Shown: in pieces, positions 1 through 5,745 of the stretch | How positions within the stretch are numbered: position 1 is the first letter of the stretch | How the letters are laid out: each line of letters opens with the position of its first letter | NCBI GenBank assembly: GCA_025351615.1 | Contig: JANXVP010000527.1 | Span: forward strand, 1 to 9,666 | From: Ramlibacter sp. | GTDB lineage: Bacteria; Pseudomonadota; Gammaproteobacteria; Burkholderiales; Burkholderiaceae_C | Direction: 5' to 3' | Length of the DNA: 9,666 nt | Position numbers and translations under genes: made by a program | The notes under the pieces: generated by a model | Told to the model about the DNA's origin: nothing | Database searches by the model: none | Seen by the model: only the letters and a program-made list of their open reading frames with translations

Positions 1-539
1 CGCGGCTCCCAGGCCAGTTTGGCGACGGTGTGCTTGTTCTTCAGGCCCGTCTCGAGATCGGGCGGATGGGCCAGCGCGAACGCAACCAATTTGGGATCGA
101 AGAAGGTATTGCGCGCCGCGGTCTCAGGAGACCACAGGAAGACGTCGCCGGGGCGGGCTTCGGCAATGCGGACGCCCGCCGAGCCGATCAGCACCATGGC
201 CTCGAACCGCGCCGGCTGGCGAATGGCCATTTCCATGGCCAGCCAGCCACCAATGGAGCTGCCAACCACACGCACCTTCGGCAGCTCCAGCTGGTCCAGC
301 AGGTCGAGATAGAAGTAAGCGAGATCCTGGATGTTGTCCAGCCACTGCGGTTCATCCGACAGTCCGAAACCCGGATGCTCCGGTACCAGCACGTCGTATT
401 TTCCAGCCAGCATTTCCATGAACGGCTGGATGCTGGCGACGCCATTCGCGCCGTGCAGGTACAGCAGGGGCAGGCCTTTGCCGCCTCGGCGCAAGCGGAT
501 CTGGCAACCATCGACCGTCATCATGGATTCAGTGAACAT
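1..539 (-). CDS. alpha/beta hydrolase, C-terminal part beyond window edge
   Basis: This is an alpha/beta-hydrolase-fold enzyme, probably cytoplasmic, acting on an ester or C-C bond; the substrate cannot be told. About 179 residues are visible before the left edge cuts the gene. The fold is shown by LLYLHGANG (residues 26-33, oxyanion-hole HG), PEHPGFGLSD (53-62) and the nucleophile elbow GSSIGG (93-98), which makes Ser95 the likely nucleophile. The catalytic Asp and His would lie in the missing part. The start at 539 is preferred because GAGGAG (547-552 on the plus strand, read on minus) sits 7 nt upstream; ATGs at 524 and 521 are alternatives. There is no signal peptide. It diverges from a MarR gene, a layout common when the regulator controls a catabolic hydrolase. 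It resembles meta-cleavage-product hydrolases in general style, but that is only family-level similarity. Confidence 0.88.
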   Translation of the reverse strand, partial: MFTESMMTVDGCQIRLRRGGKGLPLLYLHGANGVASIQPFMEMLAGKYDVLVPEHPGFGLSDEPQWLDNIQDLAYFYLDLLDQLELPKVRVVGSSIGGWLAMEMAIRQPARFEAMVLIGSAGVRIAEARPGDVFLWSPETAARNTFFDPKLVAFALAHPPDLETGLKNKHTVAKLAWEP

Positions 540-596
540 GCGGTTTCTCCTCGCGGTGACTCATTGAAAATGCCCTGTCGGGCACCGCCGACCAAA

Positions 597-614
597 ATTG
601 AACGTGCCTACAAT
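597..614. promoter_or_regulatory. candidate MarR operator and -10-like box
   Basis: ATTG (597-600) and CAAT (611-614) form an inverted repeat with a 10-nt spacer in the gap between the divergent hydrolase and MarR genes. MarR dimers usually bind short interrupted palindromes of about this span near their own promoter. The right arm lies inside TACAAT (609-614), a good -10 match for the MarR gene, so binding there would block transcription. The arms are only 4 bp and no convincing -35 is visible, so this is a suggestion. Confidence 0.35.
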
Positions 615-636
615 GCAGTTTCGGTTCCGCTACGCC

Positions 637-1101
637 ATGGCTCCCGACCTCAATCCCGACAGCGCCCTTGGCGAGTTTCCTGGCCACATGATCCGGCGGC
701 TGCAACAGATCGTGGTGGCGCGCTATGCAGCGGAAACCGAGCCCTACGGGGTGACGCCATTGCAGTGGGCCGCACTGCGCGCGGCGCAGGCCAAGCCCGG
801 GCTGGACCAGAGCACACTGGCCCGCGACATCGTGCTGGACACCTCCACGGTTGCGGGCGTCATCGACCGGCTGGAAGCGCGGGGCCTGATCACGCGCAAG
901 CCCTCGCTGCATGACCGACGGGTGCGCACGCTGTACATCACCGAAGAGGGCGCCACGCTGTTGGCCCAGGTGAGCCCCGTGGTGGTGGACGTGCAGCACT
1001 GGCTGATGTCGCCACTGACGCCGCAGGAGCGCGAGCAGTTCTGGCACGCGCTGCGCAAACTGGTCGATCGCGGCGGGTCGCCCAAGGGCCCCGCAGGCTA
1101 A
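637..1101 (+). CDS. MarR-family transcriptional regulator
   Basis: This is a DNA-binding dimer of the MarR family, probably responding to a small ligand. From ATG 637 it is 154 residues, normal for MarR. The winged helix is clear: TPLQWAALRAA (40-50), LDQSTLARDIVLDTSTVAGV (56-75) as the HTH recognition region, RLEARGLITRKPS (78-90), and the wing HDRRVRTLYIT (92-102) with the conserved DRR. Flanking helices at both ends would form the dimer interface. An ATG at 613 and a TTG at 598 are in frame upstream, but 613 overlaps a TACAAT -10-like box, so 637 fits better even without a clear Shine-Dalgarno sequence. It diverges from the alpha/beta hydrolase, its most likely target, and converges with the flavoprotein gene with a 21-bp gap. 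Confidence 0.9.
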   Translation: MAPDLNPDSALGEFPGHMIRRLQQIVVARYAAETEPYGVTPLQWAALRAAQAKPGLDQSTLARDIVLDTSTVAGVIDRLEARGLITRKPSLHDRRVRTLYITEEGATLLAQVSPVVVDVQHWLMSPLTPQEREQFWHALRKLVDRGGSPKGPAG

Positions 1102-1122
1102 ACGGCGCAGCGTGACCATCGG

Positions 1123-1716
1123 TCAGGCCACGGAGAGCTCACGGGCGCGGGCCTTCATCAAGGCGAATTCGGCGACCTGCCGTCCCACCAATTGCAACTG
1201 CAGCAAGGCGGTGGCGTCGGTGCATGCGCCCAGTTCGTCGAACATGGGCTGCGAGGTGTTGAGCGTCGCCGCCATCGGCGTGGGCCAGCCGCGCAGGGCG
1301 TGGACAATGCCGCGCAGAGTCGCGACCACCTGGCTGGCACCCTGCCAGCCCGCTCCACATCCGATCACGCCCACGGGACAGCCATCGAGGTAGATGCGCC
1401 CGTCCTTGCTGAGGTCCTCGGTGTAGTCGAGCGCGTTCTTGACCAGGCCGGAGACGGTGCCGTGATAGGAAGGGGAGGAGATGATGACGCCGTCGCAGCG
1501 GCGGAACAGGGCGACCAGGTGTTGCGCGGCGTCGCTCCGAAAATTCAGATGCGGCGTGAACATCGGCAGGTCCAGGCCAGCCCCGGTGACGAGGGCTATG
1601 CTGACACCGCAGGCTTCGGCAGCCTTCAGGCTGATTCGCAAGGCTTTCTCGGAGGAGGAGTTCGGCCGGGCTGCGCCGCCGATTCCAAGAATGAGGGACT
1701 TGCATTCCGGGTCCAT
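1123..1716 (-). CDS. NAD(P)H-dependent FMN reductase-like flavoprotein
   Basis: This flavodoxin-fold protein of the NADPH-dependent FMN reductase family (relatives: SsuE, ArsH, chromate/azo/quinone reductases) probably transfers electrons from NAD(P)H to flavin or a quinone in the cytoplasm. It is 197 residues, typical of the family. The N-terminal phosphate-binding loop is ILGIGGAARPNSSSEKAL (9-26). DLPMF (49-53) and the flavin-contacting segment SSPSYHGTVSGLVKNALDY (80-98) match the family pattern SPxYxxxxxxxxKNAxDY. GCGAGWQGA (119-127) fits the next flavin loop. ATG 1716 is chosen over an upstream in-frame start at 1755 because AGGA lies 6 nt before it. The upstream region carries a perfect inverted repeat at 1783-1811, so expression is probably controlled by a repressor or activator. 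No candidate regulator other than the convergent MarR gene is in the window. Confidence 0.88.
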   Translation of the reverse strand: MDPECKSLILGIGGAARPNSSSEKALRISLKAAEACGVSIALVTGAGLDLPMFTPHLNFRSDAAQHLVALFRRCDGVIISSPSYHGTVSGLVKNALDYTEDLSKDGRIYLDGCPVGVIGCGAGWQGASQVVATLRGIVHALRGWPTPMAATLNTSQPMFDELGACTDATALLQLQLVGRQVAEFALMKARARELSVA

Positions 1717-1782
1717 GGGGTTTCCTTTGCTGCCGCGGGCAATGGCTGGACGCAACTCGTGGCTGCTGAGTTTGTTTGCGTT

Positions 1783-1811
1783 CTGATATTCAGCATGCGT
1801 ACGAATATCAG
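1783..1811. promoter_or_regulatory. perfect 9-bp inverted repeat, probable operator of the flavoprotein gene
   Basis: CTGATATTC (1783-1791) and GAATATCAG (1803-1811) are exact reverse complements separated by 11 nt, AGCATGCGTAC. The spacer contains GCATGC, and CGTACG spans its right end, so the whole site is strongly palindromic and AT-richer than its surroundings. It lies 67 bp upstream of the flavoprotein start on the minus strand, where an operator is expected. A CTGACA (TTGACA-like, minus strand, 1814-1819) borders it. The 20-bp spacing between arm centres is about two helical turns and suits a dimeric HTH regulator such as HxlR, TetR or LysR types. Which family binds it is inference. Confidence 0.6.
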
Positions 1812-1927
1812 TATGTCAGGATCGGCCGGAAAGGTGACCTATGGTTTTCCCGGCAAACCGGTGACTGCGAATCCGGGCTGACAGGAAAGAGGGAGCGAGG
1901 AAGCGAAAGACGCCGTGCGCCGGGACG

Positions 1928-1944
1928 TTCAGCGAGACGCTGAA
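1928..1944. repeat. 7-bp hairpin over the peptidase stop codon
   Basis: TTCAGCG (1928-1934) and CGCTGAA (1938-1944) form a perfect 7-bp inverted repeat around a 3-nt AGA loop, covering the stop codon of the minus-strand peptidase gene. No T-run follows on either strand, so it is not a textbook intrinsic terminator. It could protect the 3' end of the transcript or help stop transcription before the 212-bp gap to the flavoprotein gene. Confidence 0.35.
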
Positions 1945-2612
1945 ACCCCGTCCAGCGCCGCCACCCGCTGGTCCGCCGCCATCACCTGCACCGCGGCCAG
2001 ATAAGTCGGCCGCATTTCGGCTCTGAGCATGGGGCGGATGCCTATGCCCGGCAACGGATCGATGACGGTGCCGCCGGTTATACGCAAGGTGCCGCGGGCT
2101 GAGCGCTCGAAGCGCAGGCCGACCAGCACCACCGCGTGGCCGCGCGCGCCGACCAGCAGCGGACGGCCGGCGGCCAGTTCGGCAAGCACCTGTTCCCTGG
2201 AAACCTGGTACTGCCTGGCCAGTGCGTCGGACGCTAACGCCCTGGCCTGAAATGGTTTGTCGTCCCGGTCGGTCCACTGCCTCGACATCGCGTGGGTCAT
2301 GGCCTGGCCCGACGGGGCGGGCAAGTTGGCAGCGACACCATAGCCGTCCTCGACGATCGCCTGCTGCGCCACGTGGAAGCCGTGGTGCGCGAAGATCATC
2401 GAGATGGCCGCCGCCCAGCACCATTGGGGCTGCTCCTGCACCACTGCCAGCTGCGGCAGGCTGGCTACGGGCAGTCCGGCACGGCACTGGCTGACGCCAT
2501 TGGCATCAGGGCTGGTGCACAGTTCTTCGGCCTGCACGGGCGAGGCCAAGAAAAGCATCGCTGCGGCCGCCAGCGTCGAAAGGAGGGTTTGAGGGCGCAA
2601 GCGGCAAAACAT
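1929..2612 (-). CDS. secreted papain-like cysteine peptidase (AvrRpt2/C70-like)
   Basis: This is a 227-residue exported protein with the papain-like fold of the AvrRpt2-like (peptidase C70) family. A Sec signal peptide is visible: basic MFCRLR, a hydrophobic core (residues 9-23) and an SPVQA cleavage site near residue 28. The mature part has QPQWCWAAAISMIF (61-74), in which Cys65 is the likely nucleophile after the oxyanion Gln. GHAVVLVG (158-165) supplies His159, and VIDPLPG (183-189) supplies Asp185, so the triad appears complete. Cys32 and Cys43 could form a disulphide in the periplasm. There is no propeptide or second domain. The start at 2612 has only a weak GGGG-like Shine-Dalgarno sequence, but a good promoter lies at 2672-2699. 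The role (self-protein processing, competitor or host target) cannot be read from its neighbours. Confidence 0.82.
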   Translation of the reverse strand: MFCRLRPQTLLSTLAAAAMLFLASPVQAEELCTSPDANGVSQCRAGLPVASLPQLAVVQEQPQWCWAAAISMIFAHHGFHVAQQAIVEDGYGVAANLPAPSGQAMTHAMSRQWTDRDDKPFQARALASDALARQYQVSREQVLAELAAGRPLLVGARGHAVVLVGLRFERSARGTLRITGGTVIDPLPGIGIRPMLRAEMRPTYLAAVQVMAADQRVAALDGVSASR

Positions 2613-2671
2613 GGCCCCGATCGTGAACTTTTTCCGATTTTTCGGGTGTTACCAATAGCTTCAGGCGCATG

Positions 2672-2699
2672 AGGATATTCCCTATTCAGGGGAGGTCAA
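2672..2699 (-). promoter_or_regulatory. sigma-70-type promoter of the peptidase gene
   Basis: On the minus strand TTGACC (2694-2699, 5/6 to consensus -35) is followed after 16 nt by TATCCT (2672-2677, 4/6 to consensus -10). Transcription would start near 2665, leaving an untranslated leader of roughly 50 nt before ATG 2612. The spacing and match are better than anything else in this gap. Confidence 0.5.
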
Positions 2700-2743
2700 T
2701 GTCGTGTAGCAACCATGGGGACAGTTTGCGGACAACTCGGCAG

Positions 2744-2752
2744 TTATCCACA
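2744..2752 (+). promoter_or_regulatory. perfect consensus DnaA box
   Basis: TTATCCACA is an exact match to the high-affinity DnaA box. It lies inside a long intergenic region together with three weaker variants, not inside a gene, which makes chance less likely. It could titrate DnaA, regulate a flanking promoter or belong to an origin-like module (see 2863-2925). Confidence 0.5.
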
Positions 2753-2862
2753 GAAGGGGCCGGCGCGGCAAAGTTGTTCATGTCGGCGCGACAGCACCGA
2801 AGCAGGGGTGCGCACAGTCTTGCCCTGGCGTTAAGTCCTTGGCACGCCACGGAAAAAGCCGG

Positions 2863-2925
2863 TTGTCCACCGATGCGGGCCGCCCTTATCTACTACTACT
2901 AATTTAAATAAGAAGATTTGAAGAG
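2863..2925 (+). other. DnaA-box / GC block / CTA-triplet / AT-rich module
   Basis: TTGTCCACC (2863-2871) is followed by a GC-rich block, then CTA x4 (2890-2901), then AATTTAAATAAGAAG (from 2901) and more A-rich DNA. The complementary strand of the CTA run reads 3'-GAT-GAT-GAT-GAT-5', which equals the DnaA-trio pattern 3'-(G/A)AT-5' reading away from the box, the order described for origin unwinding in Bacillus subtilis. The order and polarity are seen in the sequence; function is inference. An AT-rich promoter or UP element for the gene at 3039 is an alternative. Confidence 0.3.
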
Positions 2926-3038
2926 AGAACAAAACCAAAGCCTGCCAGCCATCGACCGCCTGGATCCCGGTGAATTCGGAGCCTCATCGAAGGATTCGAG
3001 GCCCATAATCGGCGCACACAAAAACGGGGAACGGTCGC

Positions 3039-3617
3039 ATGGCCATACTGATCCTGGGTCTGGTCCTTTTCCTCGGGGTGCACTCCACGCGCATCGTTGC
3101 TGACGGTTGGCGCACCACCACCATTGCCCGCATCGGCACCACGCCCTGGAAGGGCCTCTACGCCCTTGCATCCATTGCCGGCTTCGTGCTGCTCGTCTGG
3201 GGTTTCGCCCTGGCGCGGCGGCAGCCGGTTTTTCTGTGGGAATCGCCGATGGCACTGCGGCACCTGGCCGGCGCCCTGATGGTGGTGGCCTTTATCCTGC
3301 TGGTGGCCGCCTATGTGCCGCGCAACGCGATCAAAGCCAGGGTGCACCACCCGATGGTGCTGGCCGTCAAGGTCTGGGCTGTGGCCCACCTGCTGGCCAA
3401 TGGCAACCTGGCCGACGTGCTGCTGTTCGGATCGTTCCTGGTCTGGGCGGTGTTCAGCTTCCGGGCCGCCAGGGCGCGCGACCGTGCAGCGGCCACGGTG
3501 TATCCGCCCGGCACGGCATCGGGGACGGCGATCACCGTAGGAGTGGGCAGCGCGGTGTGGGTGGCATTCGCTTTCTGGGCCCACGGCCTGCTGTTCGGCG
3601 TGCGGCCGTTTGGTTAA
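3039..3617 (+). CDS. NnrU-family integral membrane protein
   Basis: This is a 192-residue inner-membrane protein of the NnrU family, related to plant 15-cis-zeta-carotene isomerase (Z-ISO), a haem protein. Some members are linked to nitrite/nitric oxide reduction; no denitrification or carotenoid gene is visible here. Hydrophobic segments are at about residues 1-15, 39-57, 75-92, 106-120, 125-141 and 163-185. Family marks are LGVHSTRI (12-19), RVHHPM (101-106) and KVWAVAHLLANGNLADVLLF (111-130), followed by GSFLVWA. His15, His103/104, His117 and His182 are candidates for haem ligands. The start at 3039 has GGGGA 8 nt upstream. Its TAA stop overlaps the ATG of the next gene by one base, so the two are translationally coupled. 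Confidence 0.88.
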   Translation: MAILILGLVLFLGVHSTRIVADGWRTTTIARIGTTPWKGLYALASIAGFVLLVWGFALARRQPVFLWESPMALRHLAGALMVVAFILLVAAYVPRNAIKARVHHPMVLAVKVWAVAHLLANGNLADVLLFGSFLVWAVFSFRAARARDRAAATVYPPGTASGTAITVGVGSAVWVAFAFWAHGLLFGVRPFG

Positions 3618-4033
3618 TGGCGGCGATGCAAGTCCATGTCCTGCGTCTGTTGCCCGGTGACGACCTGCGGGTCTCGCTCGAATCCGCATTCGCGTCGATC
3701 TCGAAAGAGCACGGCATCGAGGCGGCGTGCATCGTGTCCGCGGTCGGCAGTTTGTCGCGTGCGGTGCTGCGCTATGCCGATAAGCCGGTGGGCACTGACA
3801 TCAACGCGTCGCTCGAACTGCTGATGCTTTCGGGCACGCTCAGCGCGAATGGCGCGCACGTGCACGCCAGCGTGGCCGACGAGCACGGTGAGGTGAAAGG
3901 CGGCCACCTGATGCCTGGCTGCATCGTCAGCACCTCGGTCGAAGTGGTGATTGCGCTGCTGCCCGGCTGGCAGTTCCGGCGAGAGCTGGACGCAGCGACC
4001 GGGTTCAACGAATTGACGCCTCGGCCACGGTAA
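3617..4033 (+). CDS. PPC/DUF296 domain protein
   Basis: This is a 138-residue single-domain protein of the PPC (plants and prokaryotes conserved, DUF296) family. Bacterial members are small trimeric cytoplasmic proteins of largely unknown role; the plant ones are joined to AT-hook DNA-binding motifs, which are absent here. The sequence shows LRLLPGDDL (9-17), ACIVSAVGSLSRAVLRYA (37-54) and the family core GAHVHASVADEHGEVKGGHL (79-98) with His81, His83 and His97 as the likely metal-binding set, then GCIVSTSVEVVI (101-112). ATG 3617 overlaps the NnrU stop (TAATG), and there is no Shine-Dalgarno sequence, so re-initiation is expected. ATG 3626 is an alternative start. The exonuclease gene follows 11 nt downstream. 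Confidence 0.87.
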   Translation: MAAMQVHVLRLLPGDDLRVSLESAFASISKEHGIEAACIVSAVGSLSRAVLRYADKPVGTDINASLELLMLSGTLSANGAHVHASVADEHGEVKGGHLMPGCIVSTSVEVVIALLPGWQFRRELDAATGFNELTPRPR

Positions 4034-4044
4034 GCCCCCCGCGA

Positions 4045-4659
4045 GTGACCACCGTCGCCGTCATCGACTTCGAGACCACCGGCCTGTCGCCGCAGATGGG
4101 CGATCGCGCGACCGAGATCGCCATCGTCATGCTCGAAGGCGACCAGGTGGTGGACCGCTACCAGAGCCTGATGAATGCGGGAGTGCGGATTTCGTCGTTC
4201 ATCGAGGCCTACACCGGCATCAGCAACGCGATGATCGGCGCGGCGCCCACAGCGTCGCAAGTGATGGCGGAGGCCAGTCGCTTCGTCGCCGGACGGCCGA
4301 TGGCGGCGCACAACGCGTCGTTCGACCGGCGCTTCTGGATGGCGGAACTCGCGCGGATCGGACAGCCAGCGACGCAAGCTTTTGCCTGCACGCTGCTGCT
4401 GTCACGCCGGCTTTATCCGCAGGCGCCCAATTACCGGCTCGGTTCGCTGGCGGCATTTCATGCGCTGCCGACGTCAGGCCGGGCCCACCGCGCGATGGCC
4501 GACGCTGAAGTCGCTGCAGCCCTGCTGGGCCGCCTTCGCAGCGACTTGCGAAGCCAGTTCAATGTGCCAGACCCGCGCCATGCGCTGCTCATGAAACTGC
4601 AGGCCTGCACCCGCAAGGCCTTGTCCAAGGCGATCGAAAAGCACCTGGCGCAAGCCTGA
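4045..4659 (+). CDS. DnaQ-like DEDDh 3'-5' exonuclease
   Basis: This is a 204-residue exonuclease-fold protein that probably removes nucleotides from DNA or RNA 3' ends using two metal ions. All motifs are intact: ExoI VIDFETTGLSP (6-16; Asp8, Glu10), ExoII AHNASFDRRF (88-97; Asp94) and ExoIII HRAMADAEV (148-156; His148, Asp153), giving the DEDDh type. It lacks the polymerase III epsilon C-terminal segment that binds alpha, and no BRCT or GIY-YIG domain is fused, so it is more likely a repair or RNA-turnover exonuclease than the replicative proofreader. The C-terminal 40 residues are basic and may aid nucleic acid binding. The start is GTG with no clear ribosome binding site, 11 nt after the PPC stop, so translation is probably coupled. 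Confidence 0.87.
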   Translation: MTTVAVIDFETTGLSPQMGDRATEIAIVMLEGDQVVDRYQSLMNAGVRISSFIEAYTGISNAMIGAAPTASQVMAEASRFVAGRPMAAHNASFDRRFWMAELARIGQPATQAFACTLLLSRRLYPQAPNYRLGSLAAFHALPTSGRAHRAMADAEVAAALLGRLRSDLRSQFNVPDPRHALLMKLQACTRKALSKAIEKHLAQA

Positions 4660-4663
4660 GTCT

Positions 4664-4691
4664 TTGTTGTCCGCGGCCGGCTTGCTACAGT
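4664..4691 (+). promoter_or_regulatory. promoter giving a leaderless DUF2177 mRNA
   Basis: TTGTTG (4664-4669) and TACAGT (4686-4691) are spaced by 16 nt. Six nucleotides separate the -10 box from ATG 4698, so the transcript should begin at or next to the A of the start codon. No Shine-Dalgarno sequence is present. This makes the downstream gene independent of the exonuclease operon. Confidence 0.55.
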
Positions 4692-4697
4692 GGCGTC

Positions 4698-5096
4698 ATG
4701 ACCCGAAATCTCCTGACCTATGCCGCAGCCTTCATCGCGTTGGCGCTTCTCGACTTTCTCTGGCTGGGGGTGATTGCCCGCAGCTGGTACCGGGACGGGA
4801 TCGGCCACTTGATGGCGTCGACGCCGAGCTGGGGCGCGGCGGCGGCGTTCTACCTGCTGTACCCGATCGGGCTGCTGATCTTTGCCGTGCTGCCATCCAA
4901 TGGCGACGCCCTTCGTGCGTTGACGCTGGGCGCGCTGTTCGGCCTGTTTTGCTACGGCACCTACGACCTCACCGGCCTGGCGGTGCTGCGTGACTGGCCG
5001 CTGCCGCTCACGTTGATCGATATTGCCTGGGGCGGTGTGGTCAGCGCGGCCGGCGCTTCGGCCGGTGCCTGGGTGCAGCGCTGGCTGGCTGCCTAG
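4698..5096 (+). CDS. DUF2177 family integral membrane protein
   Basis: This is a 132-residue membrane protein of the DUF2177 family, function unknown. Four hydrophobic segments are seen at about residues 5-27, 46-65, 72-88 and 103-124. Family-typical stretches are LLDFLWLGVIARSWYRDGIG (17-36), YDLTGLAVLRDWPLPLTLID (89-108) and the following IAWGGV. Short charged loops join the helices, and there is no separate signal peptide. A promoter with its -10 box 6 nt before ATG suggests a leaderless message. It ends 6 bp from the convergent AHSA1 gene, with no clear terminator between them. Confidence 0.87.
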   Translation: MTRNLLTYAAAFIALALLDFLWLGVIARSWYRDGIGHLMASTPSWGAAAAFYLLYPIGLLIFAVLPSNGDALRALTLGALFGLFCYGTYDLTGLAVLRDWPLPLTLIDIAWGGVVSAAGASAGAWVQRWLAA

Positions 5097-5102
5097 AGGC
5101 TG

Positions 5103-5588
5103 TCAGGACAGGATGCCGATGCGGCGCGTGAACAGTTCCTTGTCCAGCGTCGCCAGCATCTTGGCCCAGCCGCTCTTGGCCTGCTCTTCGAACTGGCGCG
5201 CGTAGCGGCTGTCGCCCATGTCGTGCGTCAGCGTGAGTTCGCAGGAGCCGACGCCATGGGCAACGATGTCGATCGCGACCCGCGACGGCTGGTCGGTGTA
5301 GGGCGGCACGCTGAAGTCGAACACCAGCCGGCGCGGCCTGTCGATTTCGACGTAGGTGCCGCGGTGTTCAGCGTCGAACACACTTTCTTCGCCATCCGAA
5401 TTGGGCCGCCGGTCCGTCACCGTGAAGTTGCCACCGACCTCCGGCTCGATCTCGCAGCGCAGGATGTTGCCGGTGCGGGTGGCAAAGAAGAAGCGGCCGG
5501 CCAGCGACGGGGCCAGCCAGGCATCGAAAACCCTTTCCGCTGGAGCGGTATAGCGGTGCGTGACCTGGACGACGAGAGGAGCGCTCAT
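5103..5588 (-). CDS. SRPBCC/AHSA1-like domain protein
   Basis: This is a 161-residue cytoplasmic protein with the START-like helix-grip fold of the AHSA1 (activator of Hsp90 ATPase homologue 1-like) group of SRPBCC proteins, which bind hydrophobic ligands; stand-alone bacterial members have no settled function. Visible marks are VTHRYTAPAERVFDAWL (9-25), EIEPEVGGNFTVTD (46-59), the GTYVEIDRPRRLVFDFSVPP stretch (77-96), and the C-terminal helix AKSGWAKMLATLDKEL (137-152). An open frame continues upstream to 5780, but ATG 5588 is chosen: homology begins there and a -10 box sits 6 nt before it. It diverges from the small exported protein gene at 5770 and converges with DUF2177. Confidence 0.87.
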   Translation of the reverse strand: MSAPLVVQVTHRYTAPAERVFDAWLAPSLAGRFFFATRTGNILRCEIEPEVGGNFTVTDRRPNSDGEESVFDAEHRGTYVEIDRPRRLVFDFSVPPYTDQPSRVAIDIVAHGVGSCELTLTHDMGDSRYARQFEEQAKSGWAKMLATLDKELFTRRIGILS

Positions 5589-5594
5589 GGTCTG

Positions 5595-5623
5595 GTTATC
5601 TCCGGCGCGGCTCCCGCTGTCAA
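5595..5623 (-). promoter_or_regulatory. consensus promoter giving a leaderless AHSA1-like mRNA
   Basis: On the minus strand a perfect TTGACA (5618-5623) is followed after exactly 17 nt by GATAAC (5595-5600, 4/6 to TATAAT). Six nucleotides later comes ATG 5588, so the transcript should start on the start codon. A GGAG within the spacer is too far upstream to be in that message. Confidence 0.65.
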
Positions 5624-5745
5624 GTACAGGGCCGTCATTTGGCATCGGGAAGCTCGATTTTGACCTCGAGCACTTCGGCGCCGTCCTACACACTCTGTTG
5701 CCGATTGAGGCGTGGGCCAGGTGCTGGAAGGCGCAGACTACTTGA

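Larger units (their letters stand above)
2613..3038. other. 426-bp non-coding region between divergent genes, origin-like elements
   Basis: No credible gene lies here. From left to right it holds the peptidase promoter (2672-2699), a TTGTCCGCA-like box on the minus strand (2727-2735, two mismatches to TTATCCACA), a perfect DnaA box (2744-2752), a short perfect hairpin TGTCG-GCG-CGACA (2781-2793), TTGTCCACC (2863-2871, two mismatches) and a GC-rich block (2872-2885). Then come TTATCTACT (2886-2894, two mismatches), four CTA triplets (2890-2901) and an AT-rich stretch to about 2925, unusual in this GC-rich DNA. The right part leads into the NnrU gene; CATAAT (3004-3009) is a possible -10 for it without a clear -35. 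Confidence 0.6.

Noticed and set aside
30..914. Long plus-strand open frame over the left end
   Set aside because: It is antisense to the alpha/beta hydrolase and then out of frame with the MarR gene; the residues are low-complexity Arg/Ala/Gly/His typical of shadow frames in GC-rich DNA.
1102..1122. Terminator between the convergent MarR and flavoprotein genes
   Set aside because: The 21-bp gap holds no stable hairpin or T-tract.
1832..1880. CCGG-caaa-CCGG and GGTTT/AAACC pairs as a terminator
   Set aside because: The stems are only 4-5 bp with no following T-run; they are common by chance in GC-rich DNA.
2669..2902. Possible 77-codon gene in the intergenic region
   Set aside because: It has no ribosome binding site, its composition is unlike the neighbouring genes, it matches no family I know, and it overlaps the peptidase promoter and the DnaA-box/CTA elements.
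2886..2925. dif/XerCD-type recombination site
   Set aside because: The AT-rich block lacks the two 11-bp XerC/XerD arms of the proteobacterial dif consensus.
2904..3689. 261-codon minus-strand open frame opposite NnrU
   Set aside because: The opposite strand encodes a clear NnrU membrane protein; this frame is His/Arg/Gly-rich with no domain and no ribosome binding site.
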